Of a stretch of DNA of 64,000 bases, positions 34,198-45,617 are shown in pieces. Where the stretch lies: positions 31,085-95,084 of the forward strand of contig MCFL01000090.1 of NCBI GenBank assembly GCA_002102555.1, read 5' to 3'. The translations under genes and the position numbers were made by a program. The notes below the pieces were generated by a model. It ran no database searches, was not told where the DNA came from, and worked only from the letters and a program-made list of their open reading frames with translations. The DNA is from Catenaria anguillulae PL171 (Eukaryota > Blastocladiomycota > Blastocladiomycetes > Blastocladiales > Catenariaceae). Each line of letters opens with the position of its first letter. The first letter of the stretch is position 1.

Positions 34198-35059
34198 GCA
34201 ATCGTGGCGGAGGTCCCTGGCTGCTCTGCCGTAGGAAATGTCTCATCAACTCTTCCACCATGATCACCCTCGTCCGCGCATACCTGGCTGCCGTCATTCG
34301 CGAATGCCAATGGAAATAGAATGCAATTTCAATTCCAAGTGTCCAACGAATGTTAACCCGACTTGATGTGCACGCCCATGCCAACCCGACCCATGCGGAT
34401 CATAATGATACCCGCGGCCAGGCGAACGTTGATAACTCGAACACATGTATGTGAATGACACGGCTAAAGCACGGAATGCGGATAATGAAAGAAATCTGTG
34501 CATTCTTTCATGTCGATATCACCATTCTCATATCTTGGCGATGGGCGGCTCCCTGGTGGCTCTGTTCGTGCTGTGGACGTGCCGCATTCCAAGACGAAGT
34601 GATAGTGATTCAAAGGGCCGGGAAGGGAGAAAGAAGACTTTCTTGGCTCTGAACATGAGGGTGCATCGCCCGGACACCGCCGGCGGATGTGTTTTGGTGT
34701 CCGCATTTCCGCCTTCACAAATGCTCTGCCACTCCTCAACTCTTATGTCACCCCTCCGGGTTTCCCTTGATGGGTCGAAATTGATGACAAGTAAGTATAC
34801 GTCGTCACTTGCTTGGCTTCATACTCGCGAGATCCGGGAGCGAAATGGAGGACCTGTTTATGAGCCATGAGCGGGAGTGGGCACCGCGCTCGTGTGCAAC
34901 AGTGAAGGCAGTGTGTGCGGTGCCGTGCCGCGGCTGATTGAAGACCATCGACGTGCACTAGTCCAATCTATGGAAAAATAAAAGGGCCGACCTTTCCCAC
35001 TTGGATGTATGCACCCATAGCAATTGCAATTCAATTCCACCCCCACTGCGCAACCCATC
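34198..35059. other. Intergenic, no gene recognised
   Basis: About 860 bp between a minus- and a plus-strand gene, so it should hold two divergent promoters. Frames of 60-190 codons here overlap one another and show no domain, and I found no array-family relic. Confidence 0.45.
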
Positions 35060-35715
35060 ATGACATCCACCACGGACACCAGCACCTGGTCGACGACGGA
35101 TCAAGCAGCTTCAGCCGCCGGTGCCATGCCGAACCAAACGCCATTGCTCGTCTTTATGCGCAAGCGGCGAGAACTGTTTCCACTCGGCCCCATCATCAAC
35201 AACAAGCTCGACTGGACGCCTTCGCTGCCAGAGGAGCGAATCCTCGACCAGACACTGGACCGCAACTTCAGATACCGTTCGTCATCCGTCCCACACCCGT
35301 CTCATCAAACCCTTCCTCAGTCCCACTCACGCTACATGTCTGTCGCAACACATGATTCAATGCAGGCCAATACACCGGTCTTCCCGTTGCCGGCGCCATC
35401 TTTCTTGGCATGTCGGAAACCCGCCGGCGATGGCTCCCGTCAGCCGCCCTCGATGCTTTCGGCAAACCGTTCATGACCAGCAAGCACGCGTTTGCACTGG
35501 TCGTTGGGTCCATCTTTGCTGCCGGCCAGGTCGGGCGCGCCATTTCGGTGTGGCAAGGGTATCAAGAAATGCAAAAGCTGGGCGAGCACGAGTCCGAGTT
35601 TGTCCGCCGGAGCAGGGGCGCGGATCGGTGGGGATTATGGCAGTTCAATTTGGGCGTCATGTTTGCCAAGAAGGTGGAAAAGGAGGAGCCCGAAAAGGAT
35701 GCGAAGGTTGAGTGA
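35060..35715 (+). CDS. Small membrane protein, OCIA-domain-like
   Basis: Exons 35060-35276 and 35366-35715, joined by an 89-bp phase-1 intron (GTTCGT to ATGCAG), give 188 residues. The joined core reads PEERILDQTLDRNFRYR then QYTGLPVAGAIFLGMS, then SKHAFALVVGSIFAAGQVGR. An acidic start, an aromatic-Tyr-Arg-x-x-x-LP turn, a small hydrophobic segment, an FGKP-like loop and a second hydrophobic segment match the plan of OCIA domains (OCIAD1/2, endosomal and mitochondrial membrane proteins). The match is by pattern only. The tail is charged (KKVEKEEPEKDAKVE). The start at 35060 (MTSTTDTST) follows upstream in-frame ATG 35024, which is possible but less likely. Confidence 0.65.
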
Positions 35716-35958
35716 GAATTGTCGCCACGAATGAATGCATGTCTTGCATTGAGAACTCGGGCGAAGCTAGAGCCAAGGTGATTCAGTGGGTCCACTTGAA
35801 GTCGACCAAGTATTTAAATGTCTTCAGATGTCAATGCTGGTGGTATACCAGAACAGTAGGACGATTTCGGTTGCCATCAAGAAGGATGTATGAATTTCGA
35901 CATTCACTCAGCCTTGAATGACTCGTTTCTACCATCACTTTTCTACCGTCAGCTATTC

Positions 35959-38624
35959 TCATAGCTCATCTTGATGTCCGTCAACTGTCTTGAAACCCGT
36001 CCACCACCACACGCATGCTACGACCATCACCAGGCACACCACCACCACCATGTTTACCCAGAGTACCACATCTGGCCCTGTTCGCTGCCCTCCCACAACG
36101 TCTTGCTCAATCTCCTTGTCGCCCACCACACCATGCAACTCATCCAGTTCTGCAGTCCGGCCTACATCCTCCTCACTCGCCTTGATAGCAGTCGCGTCCT
36201 CCGTGCTTGCCTCTGACGCCTTATCTGGGTGCACAAACACAGCCCAGAGCCACCCTGGAACCTCGTCATCCCACGGGACAAGACCACTCGCAAGTCCAGA
36301 GAGCGCAAGCGCACCAAATGCAACCAGCACGTCTGGCCATTCGTCGCGCGGCGGCAGCACGCGTGCGTTTGGAAAGAGCATGAGCGACGGTGCGACAACA
36401 CGCGTGGTCAGCAAATGGGCAACTTGTGGATGAAGCGAGGCGAGCGTCGGGGCCGAGGCAGATGTAAAGTAGCGTGTGACGAGTTTGGTAGTCGTGCGGC
36501 GAATGAGAATTGAGTTGGCGGTCCACGTTGCTTTCGGTTGAGCTGGAGACGACGAGGCAGCAAGAAGCAGAACGTGTGCAATCAGCACGAGCAGTGTATC
36601 CATATTGGACGCTGGCGTGTCAAGGTCGGCCCAGAGTGGGTTTGGCGACTGAGGCGATTCCATGTGATGGAATATGCGACAAAGGAGATTGAGTCGGTCC
36701 GCGTACAGCTTGCAAGAATCGCCGTCGAGACGATCGGTCGCGCGGATGGGTTGCTGTAGGATGCGGTGGAAGGCGCCGCGGTAATCAAGAGCAGACGAGA
36801 GGGCAGGCGAGTGGAACAGCAGATCGTGCATGACCGTCGCAGGAATACGCCAGGATTGGGCAATGAGGGCTTGAGTCCAGTTGATGGGCGATTCAGTGAG
36901 AGTCAGATCAAGCGAGATGAGCGATTCCAGAACTTGTGCGCATGTGGACGGGTCAATGTTGGGAAGATAGCCAAGGACGGTATTGAAGGCTGTAGGAAAA
37001 GACACAATTTGGAAACGTCAACAAGAATGCTGTACAGAATGTTGATACTAGAGAGCAGTTCATGAATCGCACCATGCCACAAAACAACATGCGGCCACGC
37101 CCACTCCCTCATGACACCCTCCTCCTCTCGCCAATTTAACTCGGCACACCGACGAATCAAGTCCTCGGCCAGCTCGGTCTGTCTTGCGAAAAGAAGATGC
37201 ACGAGCAAATCGACCAAGCGGTTCTTGGGCTCAACATCCACCAACGGCAAATGCTTGAGCACAAGTGGCACGACATGCACAAAGCTGGCGTCCAACTCAA
37301 CGTACTCGGCAACCTTTTCCCACAGGCCCTCATGGAACAATTGCCGGATATTCTCTGCGGTCATTGCCCTCTGTTCGTAGTCGAGCATCACCTTGGCAAA
37401 CACGGAGTAACTGGACTTGGTGACACGCATCTTAAAAGAAGTGACAACAACAAAAGCGAGAACGGCAATGGCACCACCGTCAGACCCGTTGCCGGCAATC
37501 ATGGCGTCCCATTCGTTCAGGGACCACCCAAGACTGAGTATCCACGCCAACTGTGGCGTGACCCGGGACAAGACCTCATGTGCGTCGTGTGCATCCGCCA
37601 TCAGCGGCGCGAGACGGCGCACAGCTGTCGTTGCTGTCCAACCAAACTGATCATTGGCGAGCACACGCCGAACCAAATCCTCGGCGTTGACAGAAAACCG
37701 TTGTGCAACAGTTTGCAACACATCCATGCGCCAGTTGTACAGCGCCAGCCATACCAAGAACTCGGCAAATGTCACTTGTGAGTCGGTGCAGTAGTTCCAA
37801 CCGGACAGCTCGATGGAGAGCTCACGCTCACGGGACAATTCGAGTCGTGGGCGCTGCGTCGTGAAGCTAAGGCAGATATCGTCGGGCACTGCAAGCGACC
37901 AGACCGCTGGGCTGGCTGCGTGTTGGGACGATGCAAGAATCTCACGGTCGTGGCCCTGCACCGTGAGACAGGAGACGAGGAGGTCTAGAGTCAGGTTGAG
38001 GTTGCAAACGTCGCCGATCTTGACAAAGTGGGTTGCATAGATGCATGCGAGCACAATTGGGTTTGTGATTGGAGAGGTGCCCGAGGTGGAAAGGTGCCAT
38101 TTGCCCAGCAAATTATCGAAAATGTCCGGAAGCGACGATGGTCGTGACGGGTCTTCCGAGAAGTTGCCGCCAACACATGTCCGGCGCATGCACTGCCGGG
38201 GCACTAAAACCGCCCTGAGCGTTTCTGGCTGCACAATCAATTCGGACACTCGAGAAACGAATGGATGATCCTTGATCGAGGGAAACTGGCACGATGTGAT
38301 CCGCAGGAGCACTTGCAGCGGGTGGTAAGGGGCATGAACCCGGTTATCCCATCGGTTAACGTCCTGGACCAAATCGGGGAACAAATGGTCACAAAGTAAA
38401 TGCTGGCAGCGTTCGGCGGCAGCAACCTGCGGGCGATAGACTGAGGACAGGAGATTGTGGGCAATGGATCGGCGCAAGTGGGCATTTGCAAAAGACTTGA
38501 GGATATCTGCGGGAAAACGAGACGAAGAGGGCAATGACTTGGCGATGGTGGATGGAGCGGCCAGGCGGACAATGTTGATCCACAACTCGGTCGGAATCAG
38601 TTGGTAAGCATTTGCACTTGTCAT
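35959..38624 (-). CDS. Unknown 868-residue protein with F-box-like start and C-terminal membrane anchor
   Basis: Exon 1 (38624-37049) and exon 2 (36989-35959) are joined by a 59-bp phase-1 intron (GTATCA to TTCCTACAG) that restores one frame. The N-terminus QLIPTELWINIVRLAAP resembles an F-box first helix. The middle is Leu-rich and helical without a recognised domain. Near the C-terminus a hydrophobic stretch (VVLWVNMVVVVCLVMVVACV) is a likely transmembrane helix, and the last residues are GHQDEL. That tail resembles an ER-retrieval signal (K/HDEL type) with Gln before DEL, and it follows the helix by only about 15 residues. Upstream in-frame ATGs (38642, 38657) are alternatives. No family recognised. 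Confidence 0.72.
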
Positions 38625-39284
38625 TTCATTCCGCATGCTCATGTCTTTGTATTTCATTGAGTGTATACGTGGTTGGCATCGCAGCATGTGCGGGTTGTTG
38701 TCGGGGCTCAGTCGACACGCAGACACATAAATTCGCCAACGGAAAAGCAGCATGCTCAGTGTATTTCAAACTGGTCAGGGAATAAGCAGCCCAGGTAGCG
38801 TGGCCAAGTCTTGCCAGCGGCTTCTCTGCATCGGTCAATGGCGGCAGACCGTCGACCGCAGCTTGGATCAGATTTAAGGATGGGCAGAGTGGTTTAGGAC
38901 GACAGAGTCGATATTGAGTTGGGCAAAGGGGCGACGGGGCGACGGCCTGGCCAATCGCAAGGGTTCTGGAGTGAATGAAACGATTGCTAGTAGCGTTGCG
39001 AGGGAGTGGGGCGATTGGACTTAGGTATGTGTCTTACAAAGTCCAGTGTCTAGGTGCGGTGAATTGTTCTTCGATAGAGTTCATGTCTAGCATTGTTTTG
39101 GGGTTGTCTCACAAGCTTGGATCGGCGGCCCACCGCCACTGCAGTTTCGTTTCGTTCAATTGTTGCCTCAGGCTGTCCACATTCTGTCCGCGGAATCTCG
39201 CTTAGACAAGCACAATGTTCCATTACAGGATACGCTCCTAGGGCTATGACCGATGACATTAGTCAATGCAACAGCACATAAATC
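38625..39284. other. Intergenic, divergent promoters
   Basis: About 660 bp between divergently transcribed genes. No domain-bearing frame, repeat or RNA gene is seen. CACATAAATC just before the 39285 start is the only AT-rich patch close to that gene. Confidence 0.45.
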
Positions 39285-41183
39285 ATGTCGCAACTCGCTC
39301 CTATTTTGCCGTCACCGAATGCCGGCAGCGGGCACATCGCCGTCCACGGTCTCACCTCCTCAACGTCCAGTCACGACGACCTCGTCGGGCTCGCCGACAG
39401 CGTGTTGCCGACGGCCCAACAACGTCATTTCGCCCAAGTCGCCGTTCAATATGTCACCGACGTTGTGACAAAGTACCATTTCAGCACTGGTCGCGTCACT
39501 CGGGTAGCAAAAGTATGGGCGCAAGTGTACATAAATCACAAATGGCCAAATACATCAATAACTGACCTGTTGTCGACGACACGACATATGTCTGTTGTAG
39601 GCGGGTTCCTTTTTCAAAGGGACGGCAGTCAACTTTAACTTTGACATTGACCTCGTCGTTCAATTTGTCGGAGTCAATCTGAAGCTGCACATGGCCGAGC
39701 TGATCTATGCCCTCTACACATGTTACATTGCCGAGCTTGGCCAACAACTTGAAGCGTCTTCAAACGAGGTCGTCATTTCCGAGCTCTCGTCGCGCAAGTA
39801 CTCTGTAGAAGTCCATCTCCGCCATCGCGACAACCCACAACTTGCGCTCAAAATTGACGTCTTGGGCACAATTGACGTATTGGCTGGTACCCAATTGGTG
39901 CTGCCCGACGGATTCATCACCAAGGCCGGCCGAGACATTCAAGTCAAGGCGCTTCAAGCCGAGTTTTTCTATGACGACAAGTACACGATGAATCCCGATC
40001 GTCGCAGATTGTACCAGCCGCTCGTGTCCGAAGCCGCCGTCTTTGACATGCGCAACGCCCACGAGGATGCACGCCAGCTTGTGCGGCTACTCAAGATGTG
40101 GGCATGGTCCAGCGTGTGCACGCGAGACATGGCAACGGCCTTGTCGTCGGTCATGGAGCAGATCGCGCTGCATGTGTGGTGTCACGGAGGCGGTCATTTG
40201 GTTCGATTTCACTGGATTTGATCTCTTTCTTTATTGACAGTTTGGCCGACTCTCGTCATTTTTGACTTCCCAGAGGTTGGATCAACTCTTCTCCAGCGCC
40301 ATTCAACAACTGTGCACGATCACAACCATGAAGGTTGGCGAATCGACACGAAAGGCAATCAATAACGAGTGTCCTCGCTTGGTGCACCAGGTATTTTTGG
40401 GTGATAATTGCTCGTCTCTGCACACACTCTCTGCACTCACAGCTTACGCAACTGGTTCATATGTAGTGTGACCCACTCAACAACCTGCTCAATACGGCAG
40501 ATGCGCGCGTCTTCTCGCCCGGCTATCAAGCAACCATTCAATCCGCCGCCCTCGCTTCAACCACCCATCCCGACACGCCCGTGCAATGGCTGTTCAAGGT
40601 TCCGACAAACGCTCCACTGCGGACTTGCCGCCTTCACGCGATGCTTCAAGTCTTCCCCAACGCCCACTGCGCCGCACCAATGTGCAACACAAACGACTTG
40701 GACGCCAAGCCCATACAACTGCATCGATTGCTCGCCGCGTTTCTCACGCTCTCTGTGCGTGCGCATTACTCTAGGTTTGCGGCCGCATTTGCAAGCGGTC
40801 AAATGCATGACTCTGTCCTCGGATGTGATCTGTCGGGCAAGAAGAGGGGGGACCTGAGAATGCCGCTGGTCAACTACAGTGTGGACAAGGCCCAGCTGGG
40901 CGCAGACGACCCGCTGCCGGATGTGTTGGAGGATGTGGTGAGGTTATTGTCGAGCGTGTATCGGTTCAACTATTGGAAACGGGCGCTGGTTGAGCTAGAG
41001 ATGGGCGTGAATGCGGCATTGACGCAAGTGAGAATTCCGCTGCCATTTGTGAGTGTTGGCGGTGCGCAGTGTGGAGATACTCGGGCAACTCCATCAATGC
41101 CGAGTGGGGTGGTTGTGTTGTATGTGTATCATTTTGTCTCGGATCCCCTGAGCAAGTTTGCGCATGAAGATGCCAACGATTAG
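39285..41183 (+). CDS. OAS-like nucleotidyltransferase
   Basis: Four exons: 39285-39512, 39601-40200, 40241-40390, 40467-41183; about 564 residues. The first intron (GTATGG to TTGTAG, 88 bp, with CTGAC) joins VAK to AGSFFKGTAVNFNFDIDLVV. This is the GS-x-x-KGT...D-x-D-LVV signature of 2'-5'-oligoadenylate synthetase-type enzymes (G78-S79, D91, D93). The third acidic residue is D162 in LALKIDVLG. A helix resembling the OAS LIRLVKHWY segment (LVRLLKMWAW) and a CDPLNNLL stretch like the OAS DPADPT region follow. The enzyme class makes nucleotide second messengers from ATP/GTP, usually on sensing nucleic acid. All key residues are present. The second intron is only 40 bp as drawn and may be wrong; a donor at 40174 is an alternative. 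The last 200 residues are not recognised. Confidence 0.78.
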
Positions 41184-41354
41184 ATTGCACATAAGTTCGC
41201 TTCTCACGCTTCTTTATTCTGAACACTGAAATGGGTAGGGAATTGGTTTGGACTTGAGAATTGGAACAAGATGTGGTCGGTATCATGATTTCGAGAGAGA
41301 TACGGGGGAATTGACAAATGGGAATACAGGCACGGCACCCGCTCCTGACCGACA

Positions 41355-42364
41355 TCAATGCAACACCAAATTCAACCTGTCCTCGGTCCAATCATCGTCC
41401 CTCTCCGTCTCCCACCTCGCCACGGGATCCACAATCAAGTCAAACCACTGCGGACACTGCTCGTACATGTGCGTCCTCCACTCGCGAAACGGAAACTTCC
41501 ACACGCATTGACGTGCCCGCTCAGAAAACCACCCGTGGGCAATCTCGTCGATGCGATTGGGAATGCGGACCTGCTCGTACCGGAGCACAGTCAGCTCGCG
41601 CGCCGCAAGGCGCTCGCGGGCAATGCGCGAAAAGTTTTCGGCCATGGTTTCGTCGACTTGGACGTTTGTGAATGTGGCCGGGATTTCAAACTTGAACAGC
41701 TCGTCGCGCGGCACTTCCATGGCGTACAAGTCACGAGGGTTGGATTGTGAGGCGAGCCCAGCGCGAGTGCGAGTACTCATGAAAGTGGTCATGGTCTGAA
41801 AGAAAAGGCAATAAGAAGATGAGCACCCGCTTAGAAGAATGGGATCCGAAGCAGGAAAAACAATACCTGATAAAAGACGCCATACTCGAGCGACAAGGTA
41901 AGCGAGATCCATGGCGAGTTGGTGTGTGGCTCCCAATGGCTCAAGATGTGTTCTTGACCCGTCAAGTTGCCGTTTGGGTTGTATGCGCGTAGGACGTAGA
42001 AAGATCCGAGGCCGCTCGGGAACCCATAGTCGAGCTCGTCATTGAGGTCAAACGCAAACGCCGATTCTCCGTCTGAATCATCCGAGGTCATCCATTCGGA
42101 TGCCATGGAAGGAGCTACGCTCGCGGTATCCCAATCCAAGTCATGCACTGCCGAGTCATTGTGCTGCGTCTCTACATGCTTCAATTTGGTCATGCTGGAT
42201 GATTCCGGCGTACACGACGGGGCCCGTCCGCTGGTTGAGGAGAGGGAAAGAACTGATGGGCGACGGCGACGCGTTGGGATGAATGGACCCACAAACCGGT
42301 CCCAGGGCTTGTCTCTTTGGACGGCACGGTAGACAAAGCATGTCGGCGAAGAAGCGGTGTTCAT
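41355..42364 (-). CDS. Unknown protein with SPWISLT motif (DUF7587-like)
   Basis: Exons 42364-41867 and 41795-41355, with a 71-bp phase-0 intron (GTATTG to TTTCAG), give 312 residues. The N-terminal 120 residues are Ser-rich and disordered. The core reads SFYVLRAYNPNGN, then HWEPHTNSPWISLTLSLEYG, a region with LYAMEVPRDELFKFEIP, and a conserved-looking IDEIAHGWF near the end. An R-x-Y/F strand followed by SPWIS(L)T and an alternating-strand tail is the plan of fungal DUF7587-type proteins, which resemble the ADP-ribosyltransferase fold. That comparison is from memory and tentative. The gene converges on the OAS-like gene with 171 bp between stops. Confidence 0.65.
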
Positions 42365-43673
42365 GGTTGAGTGTATGGATGTGTGCTTCGGCTGGGCGTG
42401 GTGTCAGAATTTTCAGCGTGACAGGAGAGGGGTGTGAGTGTATTTTTGAAGCCAATGAAAGCTCGCCTTTGGCGTCTACCTTGGCGGTCCATTTCTGACT
42501 GGAATCTCGTCAAGCGCCCAATTTCGAAGGTCGAAACGTGCGCCGCCATAACGGTGTGTAAACATTGTCACCGAGTTTGCATGCTGGTCATTGTTCATGT
42601 GCAGCGCCGGCACATGCGGTCCAAATCTGGTCGAAATCTTGATTGTCATGAGTCGATTCACCATGGCCACAGAGATGGTCATGGGCGATAGAGCGTTTCG
42701 TTATTCCGTCGGGTGGACATGCCAGGCGATTTGAAACGGCATGGCGCCGCCCCCGCCAACGGAAAAAATTGCCGACTTGACGTCGACGTATAGTATTAAT
42801 TCGAAGCCTCGGGAAAACGGCAGGTTGTGAGTGGTTAGGGATCATCACGGCGGAAACGCTGTCGGAGACGTGTCGTGATTGGAGCCGGACTGTGTTTCAA
42901 CACAATATGCACGAGCCAACTCGCAATTTTAATTTTGCGAGCGCGCCGCCACGGTCTGCAGACTGAAGTGAACGCCAAACTGCAAGGAAGGTACTGGGCG
43001 CCGGCATGTACATACGTGACCGGCCTCGGTAGGGAGATCGGGGCGCGGTGCCTCAATCACATAATTGTTGCCGCATACCAACAACCCTCTCATGCTGTTT
43101 TCTCATATATCGACATGTTGGGATCAGCTAGCACTGTCGCACAGCCAACCACTGCGACGCCGCAATCGCATCACAGCACAGGAATCATAAGATCATCGTA
43201 AATGCATGTAAAAGCCCCTCGAAGTGCAACTTCCAGAATCCTCATTCGCTGGCTGGGTGGCTGAGGTGTTGGGCGTTATCCCCCCGTTTATCGACGTTCG
43301 CAAGGCAGGAGGGAGGGGATTTCCTTCATTGGGCAAAATACAAAATGGTACAAAAGGGTAACTCCAATTATCTTTTGCGTAATGCGCAGGGTGGCATAAC
43401 CCTGGTCAGAACAATTGAACGTTGTGTTGCCCAGGCAGGGCTTTGGTACCGGCGCCGGCCACCAACACTTCGGCGTGGGAATTCATCGCCACAACTAGAT
43501 CGGCGGACCATGGACACAAGATGTTACAAAGGTAGTGCGTGCAGGAAGCAGGTGATCGATCATTGAGCGAGGTTGAGGCCGCCGGCAGCGCTGAGCCGCT
43601 GACGCCTTGCCACATTGCAATTTCCACTTTATTTGCCACGCCCGTATTGACAAGTCATGTAACGTATTTTACC
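42365..43673. other. Intergenic, no gene recognised
   Basis: About 1.3 kb, the longest gene-free stretch. Frames are short and without motifs. A tRNA-like TGGCTGAGGTG near 43268 was tested and rejected because no matching B box or acceptor stem follows. Two promoters facing away from each other are expected here. Confidence 0.45.
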
Positions 43674-45617
43674 ATGAAAGACAATGCAATGAAATCTTCT
43701 GGTGATGAATCCCTGCCGCTTCCCATCATCGAGCTCGTCCTCACGCTCGCCACTCGAGTCAACCATGTCGGCAAATCAACAACTGCGCTGCTCGGTGTGC
43801 TGCCTCGTCGCCTTGTCCCAACTGCATTCCGAGCCTTGATTCTCGCCGCAAACAGCTACCCGCCCATGCGCCGACACTCTCTCGATCATGTCATGTCATC
43901 GACCATTCAGCTCCCGGCCTTGTCCCTCGATCGCCTTTTTGCTTCTCTCAATGAGGGCGACCCCTTGGACGACTGGATCCGCCTGCTGACAACGCTCATC
44001 CCCAATCCTGGAAACGATGTTGCCTTGTGCATGATAATTATTCGGTCTCTGTGCCGCGGCGGCCATTTCCAGGCCATTCAGTACCTGCACGAGGCGGATC
44101 CAGTTACCCGTGCTGCAATTCAAGCGTCAGCGCATGAGGCATTGCTCAGCCGCCACCTTCCGCTCATTCGATGGATGTGCGAAGCGCCGGTTGGTAGCAT
44201 TCAACTGATCCCCGCCCGGCAATTTCCGTACTTGGCATATGCTGCTGAGCATGGTGACCTTGATTTGATGGACTGGTTGCTTGAGCATGTGGATTGGTTG
44301 AGCGGTCCCGAGTACATGGCGCAAGCAATGCGAGCGGCCATCCAGGCTGGCCGTGACGACGTCTTTGAGTACTTGTGTGATCAGGATGAGTTTGAGTGGT
44401 ACACAGAGGACGGTCCACTGCGATTTTGCATGTATACGGTTGCCAGTGAGTACGGTTGGATTCGGATGCTGCAAAAACTCAAATTGGAGGCTTTCATGTT
44501 TGATCCTGATGATTCGCGCAAGGCCATGGATTTGGCAAGCGCCAATGGTCATGTCGCTGTTCTGGAGTGGTGGTTGATGTATTCGGAGCAGCATATGTAC
44601 TCGGTCGATGCAATGGACGAGGCCTCAGCCAATGGTCATTTACACGTGCTTGAATGGTGGGCTCGCTCTGGGTTGGAGATGCGTTTTACGCCCGCTGCAA
44701 AAAGGCGAGCATATGATGCTGGCCATTGGGAGATTGTCAAGTTTTGGACCGGGTGTGGAGCATATCAGATGCTCGCGTATGGCCCTTACATGCCTGACCT
44801 CCAAGCACATACCATGATCCCAACGCGAGATGTGGCAACACTGGCGGCCTTTGGACGCTCAGATTGGTTACATGCTGTTTATGGGCCTTCTCTTGCCAAG
44901 GTTGCTCGGCCACAAGTGGATCATGCATTCAAGACCGCGGTTCAATTTGGCCATGTCGGCATTCTGGCAACGTACGAGGCAGATTTTGTCGACGCAAGGC
45001 ATGGGTATGATGATCTGTTGGAAGTTGCTGCCACCCATGGGCAAACTGGTGTGCTGCATTGGTTCCTCTACAAATCTAGGATTCTGTTTGGGCCCAAGGG
45101 AAAGTGCCTCTACTCTTGCCTGTTGCAGTCGTTGAAGCACAGGCATTTGCACCTTGCCCTATGGCTTGTCGAGCATCCAATTGTGCGGGTGCATTTTTCA
45201 GAGTCTGTGGATGACAGGCTAACACTCGCCCGACTTGCCATTGAATGCGGAGGTGTCAAGCTCTTATCCTCGATCCACGCCATTGGACTTGTTGATAACC
45301 ATGCTGGCGAAGACCTGCTCTCGTTTGCAGCCAAGCTGGGCCAAGTGGATGTTTTTGAATGGTGGTTTGCAACGCCTGGACTGGACCTGCCTCCCATGGA
45401 GGGGACAATTGAGATTGCCATGCGTCATTCCAAGCTTCAAGTGCTTGACTGGCTGCTTGGCACACCTCTCATGGACACGAGGATTTCCGTGAAAGAGGAC
45501 ATGCTGAATGAACTGATTGTGGAGCGTCATGTTGATACGCTCAGGTGGTTGAAGCGGAATGCAGACAAGATTCAGATCAAGGGCGTCGGCACTCGTCAGC
45601 TCTTGCAGCGAATGTAA
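43674..45617 (+). CDS. Ankyrin-type repeat protein with F-box-like N-terminus
   Basis: A single frame of 647 residues, starting at 43674 in a good context (ACCATGAAAG). The leader LPLPIIELVLTLATRV matches the F-box-like helix of the two ankyrin genes at the left end of the window. Repeats with VLEWWLMYSEQ, VLEWWARSGLEMRFTPAA and VFEWWF cores follow. The segment NGHLHVLEWWARSGLEMRF corresponds to NGHLAVLEWFALSGLELRF in the 187-2124 gene. So a third copy lies 39 kb away on the other strand, separated by the array. Expected role: protein binding, possibly as a ubiquitin-ligase adaptor. Confidence 0.87.
   Translation: MKDNAMKSSGDESLPLPIIELVLTLATRVNHVGKSTTALLGVLPRRLVPTAFRALILAANSYPPMRRHSLDHVMSSTIQLPALSLDRLFASLNEGDPLDDWIRLLTTLIPNPGNDVALCMIIIRSLCRGGHFQAIQYLHEADPVTRAAIQASAHEALLSRHLPLIRWMCEAPVGSIQLIPARQFPYLAYAAEHGDLDLMDWLLEHVDWLSGPEYMAQAMRAAIQAGRDDVFEYLCDQDEFEWYTEDGPLRFCMYTVASEYGWIRMLQKLKLEAFMFDPDDSRKAMDLASANGHVAVLEWWLMYSEQHMYSVDAMDEASANGHLHVLEWWARSGLEMRFTPAAKRRAYDAGHWEIVKFWTGCGAYQMLAYGPYMPDLQAHTMIPTRDVATLAAFGRSDWLHAVYGPSLAKVARPQVDHAFKTAVQFGHVGILATYEADFVDARHGYDDLLEVAATHGQTGVLHWFLYKSRILFGPKGKCLYSCLLQSLKHRHLHLALWLVEHPIVRVHFSESVDDRLTLARLAIECGGVKLLSSIHAIGLVDNHAGEDLLSFAAKLGQVDVFEWWFATPGLDLPPMEGTIEIAMRHSKLQVLDWLLGTPLMDTRISVKEDMLNELIVERHVDTLRWLKRNADKIQIKGVGTRQLLQRM

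Noticed and set aside
43258-43330. tRNA-like sequence with TGGCTGAGGTG (A-box-like)
   Set aside because: No GTTCRANNC B box at the right spacing and no pairing acceptor stem.
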